Position numbers and translations under genes: made by a program. Below the pieces are notes generated by a model that was not told where the DNA came from, searched no databases, and saw only the letters and a list, made by a program, of their open reading frames with translations. A DNA stretch of 64,000 bases from Sphingomonas radiodurans (GTDB lineage: Bacteria > Pseudomonadota > Alphaproteobacteria > Sphingomonadales > Sphingomonadaceae), in the NCBI RefSeq assembly GCF_020866845.1, contig NZ_CP086594.1, positions 1,984,001-2,048,000 of the forward strand, read 5' to 3'. Positions 55,712 through 64,000 of this stretch are shown here, in pieces (position 1 is the stretch's first letter; every line of letters starts with the position of its first letter).

Positions 55712-56952
55712 CACCCGCCTGCAGCCGGAATAAGTGTCACGGTTTGAATCTGTCCCGTCACACCGCCAATTGCGGACGATGGCCGCGCAACCAGGCGAAG
55801 CAACTGTGCCGGACAAGCGCCGCTGACGGACAGTTCACCGCTAAAACGCCCGTTGTTCTCCGTCGATGAAGGAAGCTCAACCCGACCTAATTCCCGCCCG
55901 TCGCGACAGACAAGCTGCCAATAAGGCAAGTCTCGGGCTGTTTGTTCAATTCCGCCACTAGTCCCCTGGAGAAGGTAGCGGCCGGGTGGTAGCAACTGTA
56001 ACTGCTGAAGCACAATTCCGCCGACTGTTGAGGCCGCCGCAAAATCGAACAGTCCGCCTTTGCGATTGGCTTGGATTGTCGCAGTCACGCCGGTCTCGTT
56101 CATCACGGGCATCCAATCAAATACCGACGGGGTTTCCAGATTGGCAGTGAAACGCGGATCACGCGATCGACGTCGATCAACATCCGAGCGAAACGACTGA
56201 TAATAGTTCCACGCTTCGCTGAGCGCGCCCCGATCGACCAGTGCGTTGACCACGACCGATTGAGCCTCAGGTGGAACGGCAACGCCGCGCCGCGACAAGC
56301 GTCTGAACAGATCTGCGCTGGCTTCCGGATTAATGCTGGAGTTTGCGAGATGGCTGGTGAACCCAAGGCTCCAGGGCGGTCGCGCAGCGAGCGTATCGGT
56401 TAATTCCTTGCGGATCACCGGATCTGCCACTGCAAGCGTCAGTACGGGGAATAGGAGGTCGGACCCCACACGCGCCGTGCGCAACGCAATGTCGTAATGA
56501 CGCAGCGCGCCTGCAATATCGTTGCGCGCAACGGCATCCTCGATCAGCCACAATTGCGTACCCAGTTCGCGCCGGGAGAGTGCATCCGAATGCGCAAATA
56601 GCTGACGGGCGCGGTTCACGTCGCCTTGTAACAACGTGTTCAATCCCAACGCAGTGAGCGCCGGCCCCGCGAGCGGCTCGTCGTAAAGTGCCTGTCGTGC
56701 GAGCCGCGTTGCCCTAGCGCGTTGCCCAGTGTTCGGATTGCCCGTCATCAGCCGTTCGACCAGTCGTGCCGCCACGCGTCCGTCACGTGGAGCGAGTGCA
56801 TACGCCTGCTCGGGATTCGACCGGTACATGGCAAAGGCGATCGTGCGCGTCAGCGAAATATAGCCGATCCACAAAGCGGTAATCGCCAGGGCCCCTCGCA
56901 GCGCCCATTCACGTCCCGAGCGCTTGCGGCGTATAGGGCGCAGCTTGGCCAT
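55711..56952 (-). CDS. Membrane-anchored TPR protein in the export operon
   Basis: A 413-residue protein with one N-terminal helix (about 18-42) after an Arg-rich cytosolic start, then TPR-like helical repeats (about 45-260: ARATRLARQALYDEPLAGPALTALG; DVNRARQLFAHSDALS), and a C-terminal beta-rich domain (GGIVLQQLQLLPPGRYLLQGTSGG). It probably faces the periplasm. It lies between Wzc and the small secreted protein with overlapping ends, indicating a role in polysaccharide assembly or secretion. No catalytic motif is seen. Confidence 0.7.
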   Translation of the reverse strand: MAKLRPIRRKRSGREWALRGALAITALWIGYISLTRTIAFAMYRSNPEQAYALAPRDGRVAARLVERLMTGNPNTGQRARATRLARQALYDEPLAGPALTALGLNTLLQGDVNRARQLFAHSDALSRRELGTQLWLIEDAVARNDIAGALRHYDIALRTARVGSDLLFPVLTLAVADPVIRKELTDTLAARPPWSLGFTSHLANSSINPEASADLFRRLSRRGVAVPPEAQSVVVNALVDRGALSEAWNYYQSFRSDVDRRRSRDPRFTANLETPSVFDWMPVMNETGVTATIQANRKGGLFDFAAASTVGGIVLQQLQLLPPGRYLLQGTSGGIEQTARDLPYWQLVCRDGRELGRVELPSSTENNGRFSGELSVSGACPAQLLRLVARPSSAIGGVTGQIQTVTLIPAAGG

Positions 56953-59159
56953 CAGCTGCCCTTGTTGGTCTTTTCGCGCCCGTAGCCATAGCCGTAATCA
57001 TAGCCATAGCCGAAATGCGCCTTGCGCGCCTCAAACTTGGTCAGCACGCCGCCAAGGATATGGGCATTTGCGCCAAGCAGTCGCTGCAGCGCCGTTTTGA
57101 CGAGGCTCGAGCGGATTCCGTGAGACTCGACGGCATAAACAACGCCTTCAACCTGGCTTGCGATCAGCGGAGCGTCGGCCAGGCCCATCACTGGCGGGCT
57201 GTCGATCACGACATGCTCGTAGGTTTCGAGCAAGCGCTGAAGCAGCAGCTTGAGGCGCGGGCCCGTTAGTAGTTCGGCGGCATTGGGTGGGATTGGGCCC
57301 GCGGACATGGCGGTGAAGCCAAGGTCGCGCATTTCGAACGTCAACTGGCTGATGTCGTCATTTCCAGCAAGGAAGTTGCTGAGGCCGCGATCGTGATCCA
57401 CCCCGCCCAAATGGTGGATCGAGGGCGAGCGCATGTCGCCATCTACAAGGATTGCCCGTTTGCCCGAGCGCGCGAGCATCGTCGCTACCGCCAGCGCCGT
57501 GGTCGACTTGCCTTCCGCCGGTCGGGTCGATGTAACTGCCAGCGAGCGCGGGACGCCATGCTGGGTCGTGAAGCCGAGGCTGGTCTGAATAGCCAGATAC
57601 GCATCGACCAACTCAGATTTGCGGTCAAGCAGGGCCTCACGTGGCTCCACACCTTCGACCTTGGGCACCGAGCCAAGCAGCGGCAGCCCGAGCCGGCGCT
57701 CAACCTCACCCGGATCGGCGATCGCCTCGTCCATCTGCTCAAGCGCGAACGCCAAGGCCGCACCGATAACCAGACCCGCTACAAGCGAGACGAACAGATT
57801 GATAAGAAGCTTGGGGCTTGACGGTGCCTTGGGCACGTCCGCGGGGTCAACAATCGCGATATTGTTGACCCCGACACCGCCCGCTACGCCGATTTCCTTG
57901 AACCGTTGGAGCAGACCGTCATAGAGGGCGCGGTTCGTGTCCACCTCTTGCTGATAGATATTATACTGGATGCTGCGGCGACGCAGGTCGAGATAGTTTG
58001 ATTTCAGCCGCTCAACCTGCCGGCGCAGCGCATTTTCGTTCTCGGCTGCTTGGCGATAGTCGGCCTGTACCGAGCCAGACACCCGATTTTCTTCAAGGGT
58101 AATTGACCGGTCGAGCTGGTTAATCTGCGACTGGATCGCGCGTGCTGGCGGATATTCGGGTTCAAACTGAACCATTAACCGCTGGAATTCAGCCGCAAGC
58201 TCGGCGCGGCGCTGGCGCAGCGAATTGATGGCCTGATTGCGAAGCGCTTCGTTTGACTGGCCGCTCCGGCCGGCCTCGCGGGAGCGCGCTTCGGCTCCGA
58301 TGCGGTCAGCGGTCGCTTGCGACAACGCGGTGTTCAGCGAGGCAAGCTCATCGGCGACAATCGAGCGCTCAGAGGTTGAATTTTCGCCATTACCCTGGCT
58401 CGGCAGATTGATGATGCGCTGCTGCTCAGCATAGGTTACAAGCTGGCGCTGCGTTTCATCGAGCCGGTCTTTGACCTGACCTAGTTCGCGTTGAAGGAGA
58501 TTACGACCGTAAGACGTTGCCTGAACCTTGCGCTCTAGGTTCGTCTGTATGAAGTTTTCCGCCCAAGCATTCGAGACCTTCTGCGAGAAGCCCGCGTCGG
58601 GGCTAGTGAAGTGAATTTCAACAAGTCGCGACAGGCGGGTCGGGTCAATTCCGACATGTTTGAGCAGGATCTCGCCGGCGATACGCTGGCGCTCCTTGCG
58701 GCCATTAGCCGCGTATCGCCCGCTAATCTCCTGAAAAGCGGGATCGTCTTGATTGATGCCGAAACGCTCGAAGAACGTCTTATCGTCAATTAGACGAAGC
58801 TGGGTGGCAACACGCTCGGCCAGCACGCGCGAACGCAGCAAACCATATTGTGTCTGGTAAAACTCTTGGTCTGCAACACTGGTCTCGCGCTCGACACCTT
58901 GAAAATTTGTGACCTGGCTCGATTCCCGTGAAATCTCGATTGCTGAGGTGGCAGTGTATTTGGGGGTCATCAACAACGTGATGATGAGCCCGAGAATAAA
59001 ACAGGCCGCTGTGACGCCGAAAATGACATAGCGCCAGCGCAGGGCGATGCGCAGATATTGCCGAATGATTGGCATTTTGTCGCCCCCTGGAGAACCGACC
59101 ACGCCCGGCGTGGTCGGCAAGGCGCCGGAATTGGGTGCGGTACTAACGAAATGCATCAA
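56952..59159 (-). CDS. wzc: Polysaccharide co-polymerase / tyrosine autokinase (Wzc-like)
   Basis: A 735-residue inner-membrane protein. A Wzz domain with a first helix (about 42-67) is followed by periplasmic coiled coils (about 190-420), GNVR-like sequence, a second helix (about 455-478) and a cytosolic BY-kinase with Walker A STRPAEGKSTTAL, Walker A' ILVDGDMRSP and Walker B VVIDSPPV. A tyrosine-rich tail (HFGYGYDYGYGYGRE) is the autophosphorylation site. It controls chain length and export with the Wza partner 8 bp upstream. In sphingan loci the two halves are often separate genes; here they are fused. Confidence 0.95.
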   Translation of the reverse strand: MMHFVSTAPNSGALPTTPGVVGSPGGDKMPIIRQYLRIALRWRYVIFGVTAACFILGLIITLLMTPKYTATSAIEISRESSQVTNFQGVERETSVADQEFYQTQYGLLRSRVLAERVATQLRLIDDKTFFERFGINQDDPAFQEISGRYAANGRKERQRIAGEILLKHVGIDPTRLSRLVEIHFTSPDAGFSQKVSNAWAENFIQTNLERKVQATSYGRNLLQRELGQVKDRLDETQRQLVTYAEQQRIINLPSQGNGENSTSERSIVADELASLNTALSQATADRIGAEARSREAGRSGQSNEALRNQAINSLRQRRAELAAEFQRLMVQFEPEYPPARAIQSQINQLDRSITLEENRVSGSVQADYRQAAENENALRRQVERLKSNYLDLRRRSIQYNIYQQEVDTNRALYDGLLQRFKEIGVAGGVGVNNIAIVDPADVPKAPSSPKLLINLFVSLVAGLVIGAALAFALEQMDEAIADPGEVERRLGLPLLGSVPKVEGVEPREALLDRKSELVDAYLAIQTSLGFTTQHGVPRSLAVTSTRPAEGKSTTALAVATMLARSGKRAILVDGDMRSPSIHHLGGVDHDRGLSNFLAGNDDISQLTFEMRDLGFTAMSAGPIPPNAAELLTGPRLKLLLQRLLETYEHVVIDSPPVMGLADAPLIASQVEGVVYAVESHGIRSSLVKTALQRLLGANAHILGGVLTKFEARKAHFGYGYDYGYGYGREKTNKGS

Positions 59160-59166
59160 AGGCGCC

Positions 59167-59877
59167 TTATTGGAGCACGGCGATTAAGGGCGCCGCAAGA
59201 ACCGGCGATAGCGCGACAAGGTCACGGAACAGGCGGCGTTGCGGTGAGTCTCCCACGATGATCACGTCATTGGCGTAGACGGCAGGATCATCATAAGCCC
59301 CGCGGCGAATAGCGGCTATGTTGTAAAGGCCTGCCATGCGGCGGCTCTCGACGGTGCGCAGGATGACGACATCTTCCTGCCGGGCAAATTCAGTGAGGCC
59401 CTTGGCTGAGGCGACCACGCGCATCAGCGTCATCTGATTGGTAACCGGATAAAGACCAGGTTCAACGACCGAACCGTCGATCGTCACAACCTGACTGACC
59501 GAGCTCTTGATATTCACCGTCACCTGCGGATCGCGGACGTAGCGTGCCTGAAGAGCGGTCTCGATAGCACTCGCCAATTCCGCGGCCGTTTTGCCGCGCG
59601 CGTCAATGGTGCCGGCAAGCGGCATGGCAATGCGCCCGCTGGCATCAACCTGCATCTCGCGATCAAGATCAGGAATGCCGAACACGCTTACCTCAATCGT
59701 GTCGAGCGGGCCAATCAGGGCGGGCCGATCGGCTGCTGTAAGATCGCTGCGGTCAGGGGGGGGTAGCTCGGCGCTGTCGGGAACAACGGTGAGGCTGCCG
59801 TTAGAGCGGATTGGCTCGTAAGAGGCGCAGCTGGTTCCAAGCAGCGCAAGGCACAGAACAGGAAATGGGAGGCGCAT
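59167..59877 (-). CDS. wza: Polysaccharide export outer-membrane lipoprotein (Wza-like)
   Basis: A 236-residue protein with a lipobox signal (MRLPFPVLCLALLGTSCASY). The Poly_export domain (about 55-135: IGPLDTIEVSVFGIPDLDREMQ; QVDASGRIAMPLAGTI) precedes one SLBB domain (VTIDGSVVEPGLYPV; TLMRVVASAKGL). It would form the outer-membrane channel with Wzc. ATG 59877 is chosen because it gives a clean lipoprotein signal; a frame to TTG 59937 would overlap the ligase gene. Confidence 0.92.
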   Translation of the reverse strand: MRLPFPVLCLALLGTSCASYEPIRSNGSLTVVPDSAELPPPDRSDLTAADRPALIGPLDTIEVSVFGIPDLDREMQVDASGRIAMPLAGTIDARGKTAAELASAIETALQARYVRDPQVTVNIKSSVSQVVTIDGSVVEPGLYPVTNQMTLMRVVASAKGLTEFARQEDVVILRTVESRRMAGLYNIAAIRRGAYDDPAVYANDVIIVGDSPQRRLFRDLVALSPVLAAPLIAVLQ

Positions 59878-59918
59878 GCGCGTGGATAGTCCGCAGATAT
59901 CGTGAGAATGTGGCTGCT

Positions 59919-61301
59919 CTATAGGTTTGTCGGGCAATCCGGTAAAGTAGCCTGCGGCTTAGCGACATTGCCCCGCGCCAGCCAGAGGGCGGCGACAACC
60001 AGAAGAGCCATTATCGTCGGCGTGCGTGCCGGGTAATCGGTGATGCTTGCGACCAGAACAAGCAAAATCATCGTTGAGCCGAGCCGAGAAAGAACAATGC
60101 GATCGGTCTCTGGCGCCTGCCAGATCCGGATCGTCACGACAAACCACCATATAACGCCGACCACGAGCAGAGCAATGCCAGCGAGCCCGCCGTCCAGCGC
60201 GATGCCCAAGTAATCGTTATGCGCCTGGTTGAAGTACGTCAGCTTCAGTAGATCGAACGGTTCATGAATACGAAAAATCGGGTCAAAGCCGCCAAAGCCG
60301 GATCCGAATGGCATATAGCTCACAATCATCGACAAAACTGTTGGAAGTGCGCGTGATCGCATATCCTCGCCGCCTTCTGATTCGATCAGCCGATCAATGG
60401 ACTGAGCGCGATCGGCGAGGAAGCTGAGCGCTACGAAGCCGCCGACTACCAAAACGGCGAAAGCTATCAGCGCCGGAAATACCCAGCCGGGCGCGCGTCG
60501 CAGGCGACGCCGGATGCGCCGGCCGACCAGCAGGGCCGCCATGGCCAACGCCAGCACGCCCAACAAGGCACCAGCGCGCGACCCAGTAGCGAGAATGGTC
60601 AGCACGAATAAAAGCACAAGACCGCCCGCCAAAGGCCCGCGCCAGCGCAGCGCGTCCAGATCCATGAACGCCCAGACCGGAGCGATCACGCACCCCATCG
60701 CCAACATGAGCGCGAAATGATTGCGATTGGCGAAAATGCTGCTGACGACGCCGGGCGTGTCATTAAGAAACGGGCTGTTGAAACCGGCGCCTGAAAACTG
60801 CATCAGGCCAAGCAGCGTGGCCGCGGCAATCATGCCGAGCAAAATCGTCGGTAGCCATCGACTGACACGGTCATTCGCCTGGGTGAGTAAAACAAGCATC
60901 GTTACCGGCACGATCAGCGAGGCAAGTGCATTGGTCGTCGCCCCGGGCGTCATCGTCCAAGGTCGCCATGGCGACGCCTCGCCCGGGATCAGGAGAACTT
61001 CTCTGCCTGGAAGCGCTTGCCACCAGGTGGGCGGCAGCGGGATCAACTGAATAAGGGGCAGGACGATGGTGGCCGCTAGCAGTATGGCCACGGGACGTCC
61101 TTGCGCCAGCGACGGTCGAGTGCCCCCAAGAATGGAAGCGATCAGGATAGCCCAACAACCCGCCCGGACGATCACTTGCCCTATGGCGTCCCCGCGCGAG
61201 GCTCCACCGGCAATCCACAGCAATGCAACCATTGCAGCGACAAGGACCAGGGAAAGGTCGGGTCGAAAAGATGACCGTCGGGCCGAATGCATATGAACCA
61301 T
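59919..61301 (-). CDS. O-antigen ligase/polymerase family membrane protein (Wzy_C)
   Basis: A 460-residue protein with about 12 helices. The large periplasmic loop with FGSGFGGFDPIFRIHEP and NQAHNDYLGIALDGGLAGI is the Wzy_C signature. It would ligate or polymerise undecaprenyl-linked glycans. It is the first gene of the minus-strand export operon (ligase, wza, wzc, TPR, secreted protein). A separate EpsG-type polymerase is present, so a ligase or second polymerase role is open. ATG 61292 is an alternative start. Confidence 0.85.
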   Translation of the reverse strand: MVHMHSARRSSFRPDLSLVLVAAMVALLWIAGGASRGDAIGQVIVRAGCWAILIASILGGTRPSLAQGRPVAILLAATIVLPLIQLIPLPPTWWQALPGREVLLIPGEASPWRPWTMTPGATTNALASLIVPVTMLVLLTQANDRVSRWLPTILLGMIAAATLLGLMQFSGAGFNSPFLNDTPGVVSSIFANRNHFALMLAMGCVIAPVWAFMDLDALRWRGPLAGGLVLLFVLTILATGSRAGALLGVLALAMAALLVGRRIRRRLRRAPGWVFPALIAFAVLVVGGFVALSFLADRAQSIDRLIESEGGEDMRSRALPTVLSMIVSYMPFGSGFGGFDPIFRIHEPFDLLKLTYFNQAHNDYLGIALDGGLAGIALLVVGVIWWFVVTIRIWQAPETDRIVLSRLGSTMILLVLVASITDYPARTPTIMALLVVAALWLARGNVAKPQATLPDCPTNL

Positions 61302-61358
61302 CGGCGCGCTGTTATCCGATCGCGGCTATTTTAAAAATAGCATGGTGGTTCGTATCTA

Positions 61359-62173
61359 TTAGGCATCGTGGACAAAGGGTATCCACAGCTTTGCTGATGC
61401 GAGGGTGACGAAGCCGAGGTAGGATTCTGCGGTTTTGTCATAGCGGGTGGCGACGCGCCGCCAGTTCTTGAGCTTGCTGAACAGGCGCTCGATAAGATTG
61501 CGCCAGCGGTACTTCTGCCGGTCGTGCGGGATGGGCGTGCGACGGTTGCTCCTGGCGGGGATCACCGCCTCGACATCGGCCTTGGCGAGCGTCTCGCGGA
61601 TGGAGTCTGCATCATAGCCCTTGTCCGCGAGCAGCGCTTCGACCCGCTCGGCCAGCATGCAAAACAACGGCCCGAAGCCTTGCACGTCGTGCGCCTGGCC
61701 GGGCGTCAGGACAAAGCAGAGCGGCCGTCCCTGTCCGTCGCACCGCGCGTGGAGCTTGGTGGTGAACCCGCCACGCGATCTGCCGAGCGCCTGGGTGTCC
61801 TGATCCCCTTTTTTAGTCCGACGGCGCAATGGTGCGCCCGGACTACCGTGCTGTCGATCATGTCGGCGGTCGTGTCGCGCTCCACTGCCTCGGCGAGGCT
61901 CTCCAGCATGGCATCGAATACGCCAGTCTCGAGCCATCGCCGGTAGCGACGGAAGACGCTGTTTCATTTGCCGTACTCGTCAGGCAGGTGTCGCCACTGC
62001 GCTCCAGTCCGCGCCATCCACATCATGCCCTCAAAATACGGTCGGTTGTCACCAGCAGGGCGACATCCCCTGCCACACTCGGCCGGCAGCAACGGCCCAA
62101 TCAGAGCCCACTCGTCATCCGACACCCCGATCCGCTCGCCCAACGCCGCCTCCAAAAGACAGCCTTGAATCAA
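61359..62173 (-). pseudogene. IS5/IS427-type transposase with nonsense mutation
   Basis: The first frame begins MIQGCLLEAALGERIGVSDD and carries WALIGPLLPAE and MMWMARTGAQWRHLPDEYGK. It then meets TGA at 61962-61964, where the related remnant at 41.9 kb reads TGG (Trp). The same frame continues with NSVFRRYRRWLETG and STVVRAHHCAVG (catalytic Asp region). At CTAAAAAAGGGG (about 61802-61813, minus strand) a -1 shift on A-AAA-AAG leads into KKGDQDTQALGRSRGGFT and the rest of the DDE domain, ending in IPFVHDA. Programmed frameshifting is usual for this IS group; the nonsense codon is not. Confidence 0.82.
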
Positions 62174-62209
62174 CCGCAGAGTCGCTCGTCAACCTTTGTC
62201 CACCATACC
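61362..62209 (-). mobile_element. IS5-family element, IS427-type, with intact ends
   Basis: An 848-bp element with terminal inverted repeats: GGCATCGTGGACAAAGG at 61362 and GGTATGGTGGACAAAGG read inward from 62209. A TA dinucleotide flanks both ends (61360-61361 and 62210-62211), the probable target duplication. The transposase is in two frames joined by a slippery site. The stop codon TAA of the transposase is completed by the flanking TA. A nonsense codon in the first frame suggests the copy cannot move on its own. Confidence 0.82.
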
Positions 62210-62211
62210 TA

Positions 62212-62503
62212 GGCCAGCATCTCACGCATTCATTCACCTGGTACGATCGAAAGACCACGCCAGATGCAATGCGAGCATGACGTTACAGGAATGGCCATCG
62301 TCATGGAGCATGGAAGGACATCAGCAAGCGGCGTTTAGATGATAATGTCCATGATCGCATGAGAAACCCATTCTGCTGAGGAAGATGGCGGCGCGCAGGT
62401 AATGCCTGTCCCGTGCGAAAGCCGCACCTCAACGCCGCAGAAAAAGACCCAGCCTGCGAAACAGGCTCTGGACGTTCACAGGTTCGCCGTAGAACGACGG
62501 CGC
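62212..62503. other. Intergenic region right of the IS element
   Basis: This 292-bp stretch contains no supported coding frame. A small hairpin, AGCCTG-CGAAA-CAGGCT (62451-62467), is followed on the minus strand by GGGTCTTTTT, so it could end transcripts entering from the right. It should also hold the promoter of the membrane protein that starts at 62504. Confidence 0.35.
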
Positions 62504-64000
62504 ATGAATAGCGTAAGGATCATCTCGCCGGAGCGAGCACTGGCATATGTGGCGATCGTCCTCGCGGTCGTCCTCGCCGCGCTCGCGGTGCCCAAGGAAA
62601 TGATCATCACGCGCTGGTATTTCCTGCATCAGGATGCCCTTGCCGGCATCGTGATGGCGGGATTGCTGCTGCTGGCGATCCGTCGGAAGCTACCACGCAC
62701 GGACTGGATCGCCGCGCCGCGCACCGCTCGCGTGCTGCTCGCGTCGCTGCTTCTCGCGCTGCTGCTGTGGGTGGGTACGTATACGCTGATGGCCGATTAT
62801 GCCCTCACGCGCGACGAGTTGATGGTCGAATTCGATCGCGCGATCTTCGCGGCCGGCACCATGTCGTTGCCCCTCCCCGCCGCCTGGGCGGGATATGCCG
62901 TGGCGCTCGTGCCGGCGTTCCTCCTCGACGTTCCAGCCAATGCGCTGCTGGTGTCGGCCTATATGCCAGTGAATGCGGCAATGCGAGCGGCGTTCGGGTT
63001 GGTGCTCGATCCGGCGTTGATGAACCCGCTGCTCGCGGCGGCCGGGCTGCTCCTGCTGCATCGCATCGCCCGCCGCCTGTTCCCCGATTGTGTCGGGGCG
63101 CAATGGGTGGCGCTGGCGGGCTATATGCTGTCGGCGCAAGTGCTGGTCACCGCGATGACGCCGTATGCGATGACGGCGCATCTGGTGTTCGATCTCGCCT
63201 GGCTCGCGCTGTTCCTGCGCGATCGGTGGTGGTCGCACGTCCTGGCGATGGCGATCGGCGTGGCCGCGATCGGATTGCACCAAGTGGTGTTCCACCCCTT
63301 GTTCGCCGGCCCGTTCATCCTGCTGCTGCTCGCCGAGCGGCGGTGGCGCCTGTTTGGCATTTATGCGCTCGTCTATGCCGCCGCGCTCCTGTTCTGGATC
63401 AGCTGGCCGCAGATCGTGGTCGCGGCGGGCGGTGTGCCGGCGGGCGGCAGCACCGCCGGGGGCGGCTCGTTCCTGATCGATCGCGTGCTGCCGCTACTGC
63501 GCGATCGCGATCCGCGAACGATCGCGTTGATGCTGCACAACATGCTGCGCGCAGTCACGTGGAACGCGGCGTTCGTCCTGCCCTTCGTCATCTTGGCGGT
63601 GCCGGCGATCCGGCGCCGCGAGGGCATGGCGCTGCCGCTCGCCGCCGGCGTGGTGTTGACGCTGGTCGCGATGGCGGTGCTCCTGCCCTTTCAGGGGCAT
63701 GGCTGGGGCTATCGCTATGTGCACGGGCTGCTCGGCAACGCCATGCTGCTGGCCGGCTACGGCTATCGCGAACTCGCCCGCCGCGATGCCCCCCGCGCCG
63801 CTGGTCTCGCGCTGCTGCTGGGGCTCGGCACGCTGCCGATCGTCGCCTGGCTGCTGGCGACCAGCCATGGGTTCGTCGCGCCTTATGCCCGGCTGACACA
63901 CGTGATCGAGCGCCAGCGCAGCGATTTCGTCATCGTCGACACCGAGCCACCATCGAGCGCGATCGACCAGGTCCGCAATCGACCCGACCTCGGGAACCGC
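62504..64000 (+). CDS. Polytopic GT-C-like membrane protein, cut by the window edge
   Basis: The + strand is open from ATG 62504 (MNSVRIISPERALAYV) for 499 codons to the last base without a stop, so the gene continues beyond the window. About 10-11 hydrophobic helices are visible. An acidic loop after an early helix (LTRDELMVEFDRAIFAAG, about residues 105-122) and the overall plan resemble GT-C glycosyltransferases or related EPS membrane enzymes. The family assignment is tentative. Codon use and GC match the genome. Several long minus-strand frames here are only shadows of this gene. Confidence 0.7.
   Translation, partial: MNSVRIISPERALAYVAIVLAVVLAALAVPKEMIITRWYFLHQDALAGIVMAGLLLLAIRRKLPRTDWIAAPRTARVLLASLLLALLLWVGTYTLMADYALTRDELMVEFDRAIFAAGTMSLPLPAAWAGYAVALVPAFLLDVPANALLVSAYMPVNAAMRAAFGLVLDPALMNPLLAAAGLLLLHRIARRLFPDCVGAQWVALAGYMLSAQVLVTAMTPYAMTAHLVFDLAWLALFLRDRWWSHVLAMAIGVAAIGLHQVVFHPLFAGPFILLLLAERRWRLFGIYALVYAAALLFWISWPQIVVAAGGVPAGGSTAGGGSFLIDRVLPLLRDRDPRTIALMLHNMLRAVTWNAAFVLPFVILAVPAIRRREGMALPLAAGVVLTLVAMAVLLPFQGHGWGYRYVHGLLGNAMLLAGYGYRELARRDAPRAAGLALLLGLGTLPIVAWLLATSHGFVAPYARLTHVIERQRSDFVIVDTEPPSSAIDQVRNRPDLGNR

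Noticed and set aside
62451-62467. Small hairpin as a firm terminator
   Set aside because: The T-run is on the minus strand only, and no minus-strand gene to its right is known, so its role is unclear. It was kept only as a remark on the intergenic region.
62690-63901. Several minus-strand frames of 80-200 codons at the right edge
   Set aside because: They are shadows of the continuous plus-strand membrane protein from 62504; their products are His/Gln/Arg-rich with no signal.
1-64000. CRISPR arrays, tRNA or rRNA genes, integron attC sites
   Set aside because: No regularly spaced repeats, cloverleaf-like sequences or rRNA segments were recognised by eye. A covariance-model scan would be needed to exclude small RNAs.

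Overview
The window looks like a chromosomal segment of a high-GC alphaproteobacterium, most likely a sphingomonad (Sphingomonas or a close relative). This is inferred from gene families and style: several TonB-dependent receptors, rmlCBDA beside a Wza/Wzc export module, a PAS-GGDEF-EAL protein, tightly overlapping ATGA/TGATG gene junctions and GTG/TTG starts. No rRNA, tRNA or CRISPR array was seen, so the genus is not proven.

Layout. 1-3.5 kb (+): the end of a multisubunit Na+/H+ antiporter operon (mrpD', E, F, G) and a DUF389 membrane protein. 3.6-6.9 kb: a frameshifted DUF2254 gene and a GlsB/YeaQ stress protein (both -), then a triple-PAS LuxR-type regulator (+). 6.9-9.7 kb (-): a compact arsenic operon, arsR-arsC-arsB-arsH. 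10-16.7 kb: a zinc-ribbon protein, a PKHD-type dioxygenase, a GNAT-nitrilase fusion, a PAS-GGDEF-EAL protein, a DUF1993 protein and a TetR regulator. 16.9-28.7 kb: a nutrient-uptake region with three TonB-dependent receptors, a large BNR/sortilin-like propeller protein and a ferredoxin-NADP reductase. 29.1-32.9 kb (+): a luciferase-like monooxygenase, an acyl-CoA dehydrogenase and a PHB-depolymerase-type esterase.

33.0-61.3 kb is a large surface-polysaccharide (EPS/O-antigen) locus. rmlCBDA (-) makes dTDP-L-rhamnose. A polyprenyl-phosphate sugar transferase (+) starts the repeat unit. gmd, an fcl/colC-like reductase and a ColD-like PLP enzyme (+) make GDP-deoxysugars. In the ColD-like enzyme the catalytic lysine is replaced by histidine, which points to GDP-colitose or another 3,6-dideoxyhexose. 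Seven glycosyltransferases and membrane partners follow (+): GT11, GT10, GT2, an EpsG-type polymerase, GT4, a Wzx-type flippase, GT4, and a DUF1972 GT4. The opposite strand carries the export side: a Wzy_C-type ligase/polymerase, a Wza lipoprotein, a Wzc tyrosine autokinase, a TPR membrane protein and a small secreted protein.

Between the sugar genes and the glycosyltransferases (41.3-45.1 kb) lies an insertion-sequence graveyard. It holds a decayed paralogue of the neighbouring beta-helix lyase-like gene, two IS5-type remnants, and an IS3-family element into whose frameshift window an internally deleted IS110-type element has inserted. An IS5/IS427-type element with intact ends but a nonsense-mutated transposase closes the locus at 61.4-62.2 kb. 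After it, a GT-C-like polytopic membrane protein runs off the right edge.
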